In this document: piece by piece, positions 36,067 through 43,781 of the stretch | Numbering within the stretch: the stretch's first letter is position 1 | How the letters are laid out: the number at the start of each line of letters is the position of its first letter | NCBI GenBank assembly: GCA_020853775.1 | Contig: JADYYH010000044.1 | Location: 38,457-102,456 of the forward strand | DNA length: 64,000 nt | Origin: Nitrospira sp. | GTDB lineage: Bacteria; Nitrospirota; Nitrospiria; Nitrospirales; Nitrospiraceae | Reading direction: 5' to 3' | Position numbers and translations under genes: made by a program | Notes under the pieces: generated by a model | The model's input: the letters and a program-made list of their open reading frames with translations, nothing else | Databases searched by the model: none | What the model was told of the DNA's origin: nothing

Positions 36067-38541
36067 TTACCCCTCGACTTTTTCCACAAGAATTTTGAAA
36101 TGTTTGGCCTCAGGCTCCAACGGTCCCTCCTCAAGAATCTTATGTCCGTCGTTCCGCAAACTCATCGGCACATTCCGGATGGGTTCTCCGGCATCGAGCC
36201 AGACTTCCAACTGCTCGCCGTCGTCCATCATCTCCAGCTTCAATTTGGTCTTCACATAGTTCATCGGACAGGCGACGCCACGCAGATCGTAGACCGGCGC
36301 GGTCGCGGCGGGAGCAGCCGGCTCAACTTTCGGAGCCGGGGCCGGCATCACAGCCTCTTTCACCTGCGCCAGCTTCAGATCCTTGCCCATTTGTTCGGTG
36401 GCCGCCCTGCAGACCGCAAGAAACCGTTTGGCAAAGGCCATCTTCTCGGTCGCCGCCTCGGCGGTCGCATCCTTCGAGCCCAGATCGCCGACTTGCGCGC
36501 CGAGATTCTTATACGTCGTCGGCACGATGCCTTTGCTCGCCAGCCGTAGATCGAACTCCTGGAACGTCTCGGCATCGGTCGCCGGATCCAGCCCTTCGGT
36601 CACCAGCAAACCTTTGGCCGCCGCCAGTACGGCACGATAGGATTTATTCACCGAGAGGGCATACTGATGCTTCTCAACAAGCAGTTTGGCCTGATAGAGT
36701 TCCTGATCGGCCTCCAACATGCGATCATCGATCATTTCCAGCGCACCACCCGCGCACTCGCCGGGGCCCAAATCTTCCAGCACAAATTCCGCTTCACCTT
36801 CCCAGTCGTAATAGTAGGTTGGATCCTGGTCGTAGGGCGGCACCATTGTGTAGGGAATGAGTTCATCCTTGAGGGCGTTTTTTCCGACACGTGTGATGAA
36901 CGATTGCAGACTCTCGCCGGACTTCCGGTCTCGACGATAGACATCCACCAGATGGCGCACGGCCGCCGGGACATTCTTCGCCGGCAGCTTGACCACCAGC
37001 TGCCCGATCTTCGGCGTGCCGTCCACATGTCCGCCGAGGTGCAATTCGTAGTGTGGCGCCGTGTGTTCGCCGAGACGTTTGCCGACTCCGTGCAATCCGA
37101 TCGTCGCGATATGGTGCTGGGCGCAGGAGTTGTGGCATCCGCTGATCTTGACGCTGACGTCCCGCAGATCTTCAGGCACCTGCCCGGCAGGAAAGACCTC
37201 GGCCAGAGCGCGGGCCATTCCCTTCGACGACGTGATCCCCAAACCGCAGGTATCCGTACCGGGGCAGGCGATAATATCCTCCACCAGTTCAGCGCCGGGA
37301 TCGCCCAGGCTATGCGCCACGAGTTCCTCATGAAACGCTCCTAAACGCTCCTCAGGGATCCAGCGGATGATCACGTTCTGATTGATGGTGGTGCGGATGT
37401 TTCCATTGGAATATCGCTCGGCAAGGTCGGCCACCACCCACATCTGCTCGCCCGTCAAATCGCCCATCGGCAGCTTGATCGCCGCCGCGGCAAATCCCGG
37501 CTGCCGTTGAGGAACCACGTTCGTCCGTTTCCAGGCTTCGAATGCCGACTCGGAACCGTTGTGTGATGCGGCACCGTTCCCGTTTCCGTTGGTCAAACCC
37601 GGCGCTTTCGTCGGCATCAACAACGGCGGCGTATCGGCATACTCCAGCAACTTGATCGGTTCATGAATCGGCACCGCATATCCCATGGCCGCATAGGCCG
37701 CTTCCCAACGGCGCTTGAATTCGTCGAACCCGAGTTTCTCGATGACGAACTTCATACGGGCCTTGTTGCGATTCTTGCGGTTCCCGAGCGTATCGAACAC
37801 CTTGATCACCGCTTCGATGGTCGGCAGCAATTCGTCCATCGGAGTAAATTCTCGCAGCACTTGCGCCATGCGCGGAGTCGACCCAAGGCCGCCACCGGCC
37901 ACCATTCGGAACCCAATGGTTCCGTCCGCGCGCTTCGCCGCCAACAAACCGATGTCGTGAATGGGCGTGAGGGCGCAATCCTGCCGGCATCCTGAGAGCG
38001 CGATCTTGAATTTTCGCGGGAGGCTCTGGTTCAGCGGATTCCGTAGGAGATGATAGGCAACCGTTTTGGCATAGGGCGTCACATCGAACACTTCGCCCTG
38101 GCACACCCCTGCCAAGTGGCACGCCGTCACATTACGGACCGTGTTGGCGCAAGCTTCACGCGTGGTCAATCCCACTGAGGCCAGTTGACGCATCATCTCG
38201 GGCACGTACTTGAGCTCCACGAAATGCAGCTGAATGTCCTGCCGTGTCGTCACATGGCCCACGCCGGTGGCGAACTGATCGGCCAGTTCAGCGACTCGTC
38301 GCAACTGATTCGCCGTGAGCCCGCCGAACGGAATTTTGATCCGGAACATCTGCACGCCCGGCTGGCGCTGGCCGTAAATACCGTACTGTAGCCGGAAGGG
38401 CTTGAAGATGTCGGTCGAGAGCTCTCCCGCGAGGACGCGCTGAGCCTCGGCTTCAAACGTCTCGATTTCTTCGACAATATGCGGGGGAATGGGCTCGGTC
38501 TTCACTGCTGGACGTAGAGCCTCTGTATGAGAACTGATCAT
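36067..38541 (-). CDS. sir: Ferredoxin-type sulfite reductase fused to HEPN-like and TusA domains
   Basis: An 824-residue protein. The NirA/Sir core spans residues about 1-560 and carries siroheme/[4Fe-4S] cysteine sets in both halves (CHLAGVC with SGCRQDC, and CPGTDTC with SGCHNSC). A helical, HEPN-like segment follows (about 600-715), then an Ala/Pro linker. A C-terminal TusA/SirA sulfur-carrier domain (DLRGVACPMNYVKTK) starts near 751. It reduces sulfite to sulfide; the TusA part may pass sulfur on (inference). It heads the enzyme part of the operon, 49 bases after the Rrf2 gene. Confidence 0.93.
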   Translation of the reverse strand: MISSHTEALRPAVKTEPIPPHIVEEIETFEAEAQRVLAGELSTDIFKPFRLQYGIYGQRQPGVQMFRIKIPFGGLTANQLRRVAELADQFATGVGHVTTRQDIQLHFVELKYVPEMMRQLASVGLTTREACANTVRNVTACHLAGVCQGEVFDVTPYAKTVAYHLLRNPLNQSLPRKFKIALSGCRQDCALTPIHDIGLLAAKRADGTIGFRMVAGGGLGSTPRMAQVLREFTPMDELLPTIEAVIKVFDTLGNRKNRNKARMKFVIEKLGFDEFKRRWEAAYAAMGYAVPIHEPIKLLEYADTPPLLMPTKAPGLTNGNGNGAASHNGSESAFEAWKRTNVVPQRQPGFAAAAIKLPMGDLTGEQMWVVADLAERYSNGNIRTTINQNVIIRWIPEERLGAFHEELVAHSLGDPGAELVEDIIACPGTDTCGLGITSSKGMARALAEVFPAGQVPEDLRDVSVKISGCHNSCAQHHIATIGLHGVGKRLGEHTAPHYELHLGGHVDGTPKIGQLVVKLPAKNVPAAVRHLVDVYRRDRKSGESLQSFITRVGKNALKDELIPYTMVPPYDQDPTYYYDWEGEAEFVLEDLGPGECAGGALEMIDDRMLEADQELYQAKLLVEKHQYALSVNKSYRAVLAAAKGLLVTEGLDPATDAETFQEFDLRLASKGIVPTTYKNLGAQVGDLGSKDATAEAATEKMAFAKRFLAVCRAATEQMGKDLKLAQVKEAVMPAPAPKVEPAAPAATAPVYDLRGVACPMNYVKTKLKLEMMDDGEQLEVWLDAGEPIRNVPMSLRNDGHKILEEGPLEPEAKHFKILVEKVEG

Positions 38542-38590
38542 AACGACCTCGTCGGTTCGGATGTAATGTGCAGGCGCCTCATGCAGGACT

Positions 38591-39043
38591 TCAGATGTGA
38601 TACATCAACGTATGTTGTTCGTCGAGAGCCCGCTGACGTTTGGCCAACTCCTCGACGGTCACTTCGGATAACACACTCAATTCGGCCCGTTTCACACGAT
38701 CCCACAGATGCGCGAGCAGGATCTCCTGCTTCGAGCCTCGCGAAGAAGAATTTTTCGGACCGGCGTCTCCATTGGTCGTGAGAAGCGGGCCTTCCAAGGC
38801 ATCGAGAATATCCGCCACGGAGAGCTCCGACGGTTTACGACTCAACACATATCCGCCCTGCGCTCCACGCTGACTGGTCACCACACCCGCCTTTTTCATC
38901 GCATGAAGCACCTGCTCCAGGAACCGGGCTGGAATGGCCTGACGTTTCGCAATCGATTTGGCGCAAACCGGTTGCTCGGCGTGATGGAGCGCAAGATCCA
39001 CAGCGGCAATAATCCCGTAGGTGACTCTAAGGCTAACCTTCAT
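38591..39043 (-). CDS. Rrf2-family transcriptional regulator
   Basis: A 150-residue winged-helix regulator. The recognition segment has SIAKRQAIPARFLEQVL and QRGAQGGYVLSR, both characteristic. The iron-sulfur cysteine triad of IscR is absent: the only cysteine is in PVCAKS. So it is closer to CymR, which represses sulfur genes in response to cysteine supply (family knowledge). It lies directly upstream of sir-cysH-cysD-cysN and is probably their regulator and first gene. A perfect palindrome lies 20 bases before its start. Confidence 0.9.
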   Translation of the reverse strand: MKVSLRVTYGIIAAVDLALHHAEQPVCAKSIAKRQAIPARFLEQVLHAMKKAGVVTSQRGAQGGYVLSRKPSELSVADILDALEGPLLTTNGDAGPKNSSSRGSKQEILLAHLWDRVKRAELSVLSEVTVEELAKRQRALDEQHTLMYHI

Positions 39044-39375
39044 TTGCGACTATTCCGATGGGGATTCATGAATCTCTATACATTGTGCCCCGCTTTGCTG
39101 TCAAGTCCAGCACCCTGTTGATGGCTCTCGCAGAGGATCAGCCCGCCCCACATTCATTGAACAATCACTCATATGGCTCGCTGAAGAAACGCATCGGCTT
39201 CACCGGAAGGCGCTTGCCCGCCATTGCGAATGACGCTGCCTCACGACTTCTTCCACCCGGGCCATTCACCGCGCTGTCCCAGTCAGGACGCACCGACATT
39301 ACCGCAGGTTTTTCGTCATTGACATCATCTGGGGCCTGAGCAATAATCCCGCCCTCTTCTTCCTCGGTACCTTTC
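39044..39375. other. Divergent intergenic region, 332 bases
   Basis: Lies between the Rrf2 gene (minus) and the Fis-type gene (plus). It contains the 12-bp palindrome at 39063-39074. A 93-codon plus-strand frame from 39058 has no ribosome site and no recognisable composition, so I do not call it a gene. It should hold the promoters for both neighbours. Confidence 0.6.
39063..39074. promoter_or_regulatory. Perfect palindrome upstream of the Rrf2 gene, candidate operator
   Basis: GATTCATGAATC is a perfect 12-bp palindrome ending 20 bases before the ATG of the Rrf2 regulator. Rrf2 proteins bind dyads of roughly this size, often over their own promoters. Assignment to Rrf2 binding is inference. 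Confidence 0.45.
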
Positions 39376-39960
39376 ATGACGCTGCGTTCATCAACATTTC
39401 ATATTCTCTTGCTCAGCACCGACAGCGAGATCCAGTCGCACTATAAGGACCTTTTCGGTGAGCAGGCGATCACCGTTGGCCGTGAAGGCCCATCGCTGCA
39501 AAAAGACCTGGCGAAGCGCGACTATGACGCCGTCATTATCGAATCGAAGCTGGCCGCCGGCGCCGACCTTGGCAAATTGCTGACCGGGATCGATTCTTCA
39601 CGGACGCTGCTTCTGGTGGGATCTCGTGGCGTCCTGAAACGCACAGCCTCTGCGCTGCAGACGTCCCAGACGCCAAAGGCCGACGCGCCTCAGTCCAACG
39701 GCAAAGGGCAAGCGTTGTGCTTGGATTCCTACCTCGAACACAAGGTCGGTGATTTCGTCAAAGGCATGCGGAACGGCTCCGGGAAAAATCTCCATCCGAT
39801 GCTGATCGCCGCGGTCGAACGTCCGTTGATTCTGCTGACGTTGCGTGAAACCAAAGGCAACCAGATCCAAGCCGCCGAACTCCTTGGCCTGAATCGCAAT
39901 ACGCTGAGAAAAAAGATTCTCGATCTGGACATCCCCGTCAAACGCGCCAGGGCGAGCTAG
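39376..39960 (+). CDS. Fis-type DNA-binding protein with a vestigial receiver-like domain
   Basis: A 194-residue protein. The C-terminus is a Fis/NtrC-type helix-turn-helix (LLTLRETKGNQIQAAELLGL, NRNTLRKKI). The N-terminus looks like a response-regulator receiver (FHILLLSTDSEIQSHYKDLF, YDAVIIESKLA). The paired acidic residues after the first strand are reduced to TDS, and the phospho-accepting Asp position is Glu. There is no AAA+ domain, so it does not activate sigma-54 by itself. The HU gene follows 93 bases downstream. Confidence 0.8.
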   Translation: MTLRSSTFHILLLSTDSEIQSHYKDLFGEQAITVGREGPSLQKDLAKRDYDAVIIESKLAAGADLGKLLTGIDSSRTLLLVGSRGVLKRTASALQTSQTPKADAPQSNGKGQALCLDSYLEHKVGDFVKGMRNGSGKNLHPMLIAAVERPLILLTLRETKGNQIQAAELLGLNRNTLRKKILDLDIPVKRARAS

Positions 39961-40053
39961 AGCACCGTCGGCCGAGTCGCACCTCATCACAGGCGTCACA
40001 GGCACGCCCATGCATCACATCCACAGGTCGCCAACCACCAACGGAGGGACGCA

Positions 40054-40326
40054 ATGACCAAGGAAGAATTGATTGCCCAAATGGCAAACAGTGCCGGCAT
40101 CACCAAGGTCGCCGCAACGGTTGCGCTCGAAGCCTTCACCGGCGCAGTCACCACATCGCTCAAGAAGGGGAAACGCGTGACGCTGGTCAATTTCGGCACC
40201 TTCACGATCTCAAAGCGCAAGGCCAGGATGGGACGCAACCCGCGAACCGGCGAAGCATTGAAAATTCCCGCCGCCCGCATTCCGAAATTCTCGGCCGGCA
40301 AGGAACTGAAGGCGGCAGTCAAATAG
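40054..40326 (+). CDS. HU-family DNA-binding protein
   Basis: A 90-residue nucleoid protein. It has the beta-arm RMGRNPRTGEALKIPAARIP and the strand NFGTFTISKRKAR. A GGAGGG Shine-Dalgarno lies six bases before the ATG. It is distinct from the IHF-beta-like gene at 15591. It is followed by an 11-bp inverted repeat and then tRNA-Val. Confidence 0.92.
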   Translation: MTKEELIAQMANSAGITKVAATVALEAFTGAVTTSLKKGKRVTLVNFGTFTISKRKARMGRNPRTGEALKIPAARIPKFSAGKELKAAVK

Positions 40327-40361
40327 CGAGTCGGCAGACCAGGACAGCCCCAGGGGACAAG

Positions 40362-40410
40362 ACGCGATGGCATGGGGCGACACAGAGAAAAGCCTGTCTT
40401 GCCATCGCGT
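40362..40410 (+). terminator. Long-loop inverted repeat after the HU gene
   Basis: ACGCGATGGCA (40362-40372) and TGCCATCGCGT (40400-40410) are exact complements separated by 27 bases. The second arm is followed by TTCCTTG. It may be the HU terminator, although the loop is longer than in typical intrinsic terminators. Confidence 0.45.
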
Positions 40411-40414
40411 TTCC

Positions 40415-40443
40415 TTGACACCTTTGGTGAGCCTGTATTAGCA
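40415..40443 (+). promoter_or_regulatory. Sigma-70-type promoter for tRNA-Val
   Basis: A perfect -35 TTGACA at 40415-40420 is followed by a 17-base spacer and a -10-like TTAGCA (40438-40443), or TAGCAT with an 18-base spacer. The tRNA begins about 12 bases after. The initiator tRNA promoter at 50292 has the same design. Confidence 0.6.
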
Positions 40444-40455
40444 TCGCCGATCGAT

Positions 40456-40530
40456 AGGCGCGTAGCTCAGGGGGAGAGCGCTACCTTGACACGGTAGAGG
40501 TCGACGGTTCAAGACCGTCCGCGCCTACCA
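40456..40530 (+). tRNA. tRNA-Val (anticodon GAC)
   Basis: Folds as a full cloverleaf. The acceptor stem AGGCGCG pairs with CGCGCCT, then discriminator A and an encoded CCA (40528-40530). The anticodon stem CTACC/GGTAG closes loop TTGACAC, giving anticodon GAC (valine). The T arm is GACGG TTCAAGA CCGTC. Confidence 0.97.
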
Positions 40531-40617
40531 TTTTCGTTCGTTCACGAAGTTCGTGATCCGATTACCGGCAGTGGGGTGGTCGGCACGACGGTGTATTTTT
40601 TGGCAGGATTGACCGGA

Positions 40618-42573
40618 GTGGCCTCACAGCTCATTCACATCACCCTTCCTGACGGAACTCGAAAACAAGTACCCACAGGATGCACCGTCCGCGACGCCTT
40701 GACTCCACAGGGCGGCCGGCTCGACGGAAAAATTCTGGCCGCCAAAGTCAATGGCGCGCCCATGGACTTGTTCCATGCGTTAGACCAAGACGCGACCATC
40801 GAACCCTTGACCTTTGAGTCGGTCGACGGGCGCGAGGTGTATCGCCATAGCAGCACTCACATTATGGCTCAAGCCGTGAAGGAAGTGTTCCCGAGCGCAC
40901 AACTCACGATTGGTCCGGCGCTCGAAGATGGCTTCTATTACGATTTCGCCTTCGACCGGCCGTTCACCCCGGAAGACCTGGAAAAGATCGAAGCCCGCGC
41001 CATTGAGATCACCAAGCGTGGCCTGACGGTCAGTCGCAGTGAATTGTCCAAAGAGGACGCGATCAAATTTTTCCACGACCGCAGGGAAGCCTACAAGGTC
41101 GAATTGATCAAGAGCTTCGAAGACAATTCCCCTATTTCCCTCTATCGCCAGGGAGAATTCGTCGATCTCTGTCGCGGGCCGCACCTTCCCAGCACCGGCT
41201 ACGTGGGCGCCTTCAAGCTGCTCTCGACCGGCGGAGCCTATTGGCGCGGCGACGAACGCAATCCCATGCTCCAGCGGGTCTACGGCACCTCGTTCCCTAC
41301 AAAAAAAGAACTTGATGCCCATCTGGCGAAACTCGAAGAAATCAAGCGCCGCGACCATCGCAAGCTTGGAAAAGAACTCGACCTGATCACGATTCAAGAC
41401 GAAATCGGTCCCGGCCTGGTCCTCTGGCACCCCAAAGGCTCGTTGATCAGGCTGCTCATCGAGAATTTCTGGCGAGAGCAACACATTAAGGACGGATACG
41501 ACCTGGTCTACTCACCGCATGTCGCCAGGCTCGACCTATGGAAAACGAGCGGTCACGTCGACTACTACCGCGAAAACATGTTTGCCTCGATGAAACTGGA
41601 GGGCAGCGAATATCAGCTCAAGCCGATGAACTGCCCCTTCCATATCATGATCTACAAATCCCACTTGCGCAGCTATCGGGATTTGCCAATCCGGTACGGC
41701 GAATTGGGCACCGTGTATCGTTACGAACGAACCGGCGTGTTGCATGGCCTGCTGCGGGTCCGGGGCTTCACTCAAGATGACGCCCATTTGTTCTGCCGCC
41801 CGGATCAGATCGAAGCCGAAGTCAGCCGCGTGCTGGACTTTACGTTTTTTGTCCTCGGCACCTTCGGATTTACGGAATTTGAAATCTATCTTTCAACCAG
41901 GCCCGAGAAATCGGTCGGCTCGGACGAGAACTGGACCATCGCGACGAATGCCTTGGAGGCAGCGCTGAAAAGCCGGAACGTGGCGTATCAGGTGGATCCC
42001 GGCGAAGGCGTGTTCTACGGCCCGAAAATCGACATCAAGATCAAAGACGTCCTGGGTCGTTCCTGGCAATGTTCGACGGTTCAGGTCGATTTCAACAATC
42101 CTGAGCGCTTCAAGCTGGCCTACACCGGTGAAGACGGCAAACACCACCAGCCTATTATGATTCATCGGGCGCTCATGGGATCGATTGAGCGCTTCTTCGG
42201 TATTTTGATCGAGCACTATGCCGGCGCTTTCCCGACGTGGCTGGCTCCGGTTCAAGCGGTCGTCCTGACGATCACCGATCATCAGCAGGAATTCGCGGCC
42301 AAAATCGTCTCCACCCTCAAGAGCCATGGCTACCGAGTTGAGGCGGATCTCCGCAATGAGAAAATCGGATTCAAGATCCGAGAAGCGGAAAAAAACAAGA
42401 TCCCCTACATGCTGGTCGTGGGAGACAAGGAAGTACAGAGCGGCATGGTGGCGGTGCGCGGCCGGAGCGGGGCAAATCATGGAACCATGCCGGCTGAGCA
42501 GTTCCTGGAACTCATCCGCACAGACAGCAATAACGCATTGCGCGACACTGCAACCCACTCACAAACGAGGTGA
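40618..42573 (+). CDS. thrS: Threonyl-tRNA synthetase
   Basis: Charges tRNA-Thr. The order is TGS domain (residues about 5-65), the HxxxH editing domain (HSSTHIMAQAVKEVFP), the class II core with motif 2 (RYERTGVLHGLLRVRG) and zinc-site cysteine (KPMNCPFHI), then motif 3 and the anticodon-binding domain. I place the start at GTG 40618, which has AGGA nine bases upstream and begins just before the TGS strand. An earlier GTG at 40576 would add 14 residues. It is the first gene of thrS-infC-rpmI-rplT. Confidence 0.95.
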   Translation: MASQLIHITLPDGTRKQVPTGCTVRDALTPQGGRLDGKILAAKVNGAPMDLFHALDQDATIEPLTFESVDGREVYRHSSTHIMAQAVKEVFPSAQLTIGPALEDGFYYDFAFDRPFTPEDLEKIEARAIEITKRGLTVSRSELSKEDAIKFFHDRREAYKVELIKSFEDNSPISLYRQGEFVDLCRGPHLPSTGYVGAFKLLSTGGAYWRGDERNPMLQRVYGTSFPTKKELDAHLAKLEEIKRRDHRKLGKELDLITIQDEIGPGLVLWHPKGSLIRLLIENFWREQHIKDGYDLVYSPHVARLDLWKTSGHVDYYRENMFASMKLEGSEYQLKPMNCPFHIMIYKSHLRSYRDLPIRYGELGTVYRYERTGVLHGLLRVRGFTQDDAHLFCRPDQIEAEVSRVLDFTFFVLGTFGFTEFEIYLSTRPEKSVGSDENWTIATNALEAALKSRNVAYQVDPGEGVFYGPKIDIKIKDVLGRSWQCSTVQVDFNNPERFKLAYTGEDGKHHQPIMIHRALMGSIERFFGILIEHYAGAFPTWLAPVQAVVLTITDHQQEFAAKIVSTLKSHGYRVEADLRNEKIGFKIREAEKNKIPYMLVVGDKEVQSGMVAVRGRSGANHGTMPAEQFLELIRTDSNNALRDTATHSQTR

Positions 42574-42579
42574 CCTATC
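42567..42579 (+). promoter_or_regulatory. Shine-Dalgarno and rare AUC start codon of infC
   Basis: GAGG at 42567-42570 is followed, after six bases that include the thrS stop TGA, by ATC at 42577-42579. No ATG, GTG or TTG occurs in this frame before codon 45 or so of the IF3 reading frame, so the rare codon is required to make the conserved N-domain. Confidence 0.8.
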
Positions 42580-43083
42580 GTCCCTAAATTACGCGTAAAC
42601 CGGGAAATCAGGATTCGGGAAGTTCGGGTCATCGGTCCTGACGGCGAGCAATTAGGAATACTGCCGACCGTAGAGGCATTCAATAAGGCACAGGAAGGGG
42701 GCTACGATCTCGTCGAGGTGGCCCCGACCTCGCAGCCTCCGGTTTGCCGTATCATGGACTATGGGAAATATAAGTTCGAACTCAGCAAAAAAGATCACCA
42801 GAGCCGGCGGCACCAGAAATCCACGCAGGTCAAAGAGATCAAGCTGAGGCCTCGCACCGACAAACATGATCTGGAGATCAAGATCCGTCAGATCAAGGAA
42901 TTCCTGGCCGATGGGAATAAGACCAAGGTGACACTCACGTATCGCGGGCGTGAAATGGCCAATCAGGAAATGGGTCGCACGATGATGACCAGTGTGATTC
43001 AGCAGTGCACAGAAGCGGGAACCGTCGAGTTTGCGCCGAGGATGGAAGGGCGGAGCCTGATTATGATTTTGGCTCCCAAATAG
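42577..43083 (+). CDS. infC: Translation initiation factor IF-3 (AUC start)
   Basis: Prevents subunit joining and checks the initiator codon. The full N-domain (VNREIRIREVRVIGPDGEQL then YDLVEVAPTSQPPVCRIMDY) and the C-domain (KEIKLRPRTDKHDLEIKIRQ) are present, for 168 residues. The first ATG, at 42718, would delete most of the N-domain. The start is therefore ATC at 42577, one codon after the thrS TGA and in the same frame as thrS. Non-canonical infC starts allow IF3 to repress its own translation (known in E. coli with AUU). It is followed by rpmI and rplT. Confidence 0.93.
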   Translation: MVPKLRVNREIRIREVRVIGPDGEQLGILPTVEAFNKAQEGGYDLVEVAPTSQPPVCRIMDYGKYKFELSKKDHQSRRHQKSTQVKEIKLRPRTDKHDLEIKIRQIKEFLADGNKTKVTLTYRGREMANQEMGRTMMTSVIQQCTEAGTVEFAPRMEGRSLIMILAPK

Positions 43084-43116
43084 TGTGCGCGACGCACACA
43101 AGGAAGGAATGAGAGC

Positions 43117-43314
43117 ATGAAGATGAAGATGAAAACCCACAGCGGCGCAAAGAAGCGGTTCAAGCGCACGGGGACCGGCAAATTGGTTCGCCGAAAGGCC
43201 GGCGGTCGGCATTTGCTGACCGGCAAGCCGCGCGACCGCAAGCGGAACCTGAAGGGGGCCACGGATGTCTCCTCCGCCTCGACGCCCGCGTTGAACAAGT
43301 TGCTTCCGCAGTAA
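43117..43314 (+). CDS. rpmI: 50S ribosomal protein L35
   Basis: A 65-residue basic protein with the family signature MKTHSGAKKRFKRTGTGK. A good Shine-Dalgarno (AAGGAAGG) precedes it. It lies 33 bases after infC and 43 before rplT, the conserved IF3-L35-L20 order. Confidence 0.97.
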   Translation: MKMKMKTHSGAKKRFKRTGTGKLVRRKAGGRHLLTGKPRDRKRNLKGATDVSSASTPALNKLLPQ

Positions 43315-43357
43315 CGATGATTGTGCCGTGAACAGGATCTGAAAGGAGTAGCGTCCC

Positions 43358-43726
43358 ATGCCTCGTACAAAAGGTGGTCCGAAAACACGACAGCGGCGAA
43401 AGAAGCGCCTCAAACTGGCGAAAGGCCAGTATGGCGCCAAAAGCCGGCTGTTCAGAACAGCAACCGAATCGGTCGATAAAGGGCAGGCTTACGCGTACTC
43501 GGGGCGAAAGCAGCGGAAGCGCGATTTCCGTCAACTCTGGATCGCGCGCATCAGTGCCGCGACCCGCTTGCACGGCATCGCGTATAGCCGCTTCATGAAC
43601 GCCCTGAAGAAGGCGAATATCTTATTGGACCGGAAAGTGCTGTCCGATATGGCGATCCGGGATATGGCGGGATTCGAGAAACTCGTCGGGGTTGCCAAGC
43701 AGCAGCTCACGACTGCCGCGAGCTAA
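43358..43726 (+). CDS. rplT: 50S ribosomal protein L20
   Basis: A 122-residue assembly protein with the basic N-terminal extension RRKKRLKLAKGQYGAKSRLF and the C-terminal globular part DMAGFEKLVGVAK. In E. coli it represses rpmI-rplT translation (family knowledge). AAGGAG lies upstream of the ATG. It is the last gene of the operon; the convergent pheT lies 54 bases beyond. Confidence 0.97.
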   Translation: MPRTKGGPKTRQRRKKRLKLAKGQYGAKSRLFRTATESVDKGQAYAYSGRKQRKRDFRQLWIARISAATRLHGIAYSRFMNALKKANILLDRKVLSDMAIRDMAGFEKLVGVAKQQLTTAAS

Positions 43727-43748
43727 CGGGTATGCCTCATAGTTCGTG

Positions 43749-43781
43749 ACGGGAAGGTCCTCATTGAAGGGACTTTCCCGT
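43749..43781. terminator. Hairpin between convergent rplT and pheT
   Basis: ACGGGAAGGTCC (43749-43760) and GGGACTTTCCCGT (43769-43781) pair over about 12 positions with a G-T wobble. It lies between the rplT stop and the pheT stop and could end transcription from both sides. Confidence 0.55.

Noticed and set aside
40780..41484. A 234-codon minus-strand frame across thrS
   Set aside because: Antisense to the threonyl-tRNA synthetase; no motif seen.
42718..43083. infC starting at ATG 42718
   Set aside because: It would remove the conserved IF3 N-domain, which is encoded in frame from the ATC at 42577 with a Shine-Dalgarno in front.
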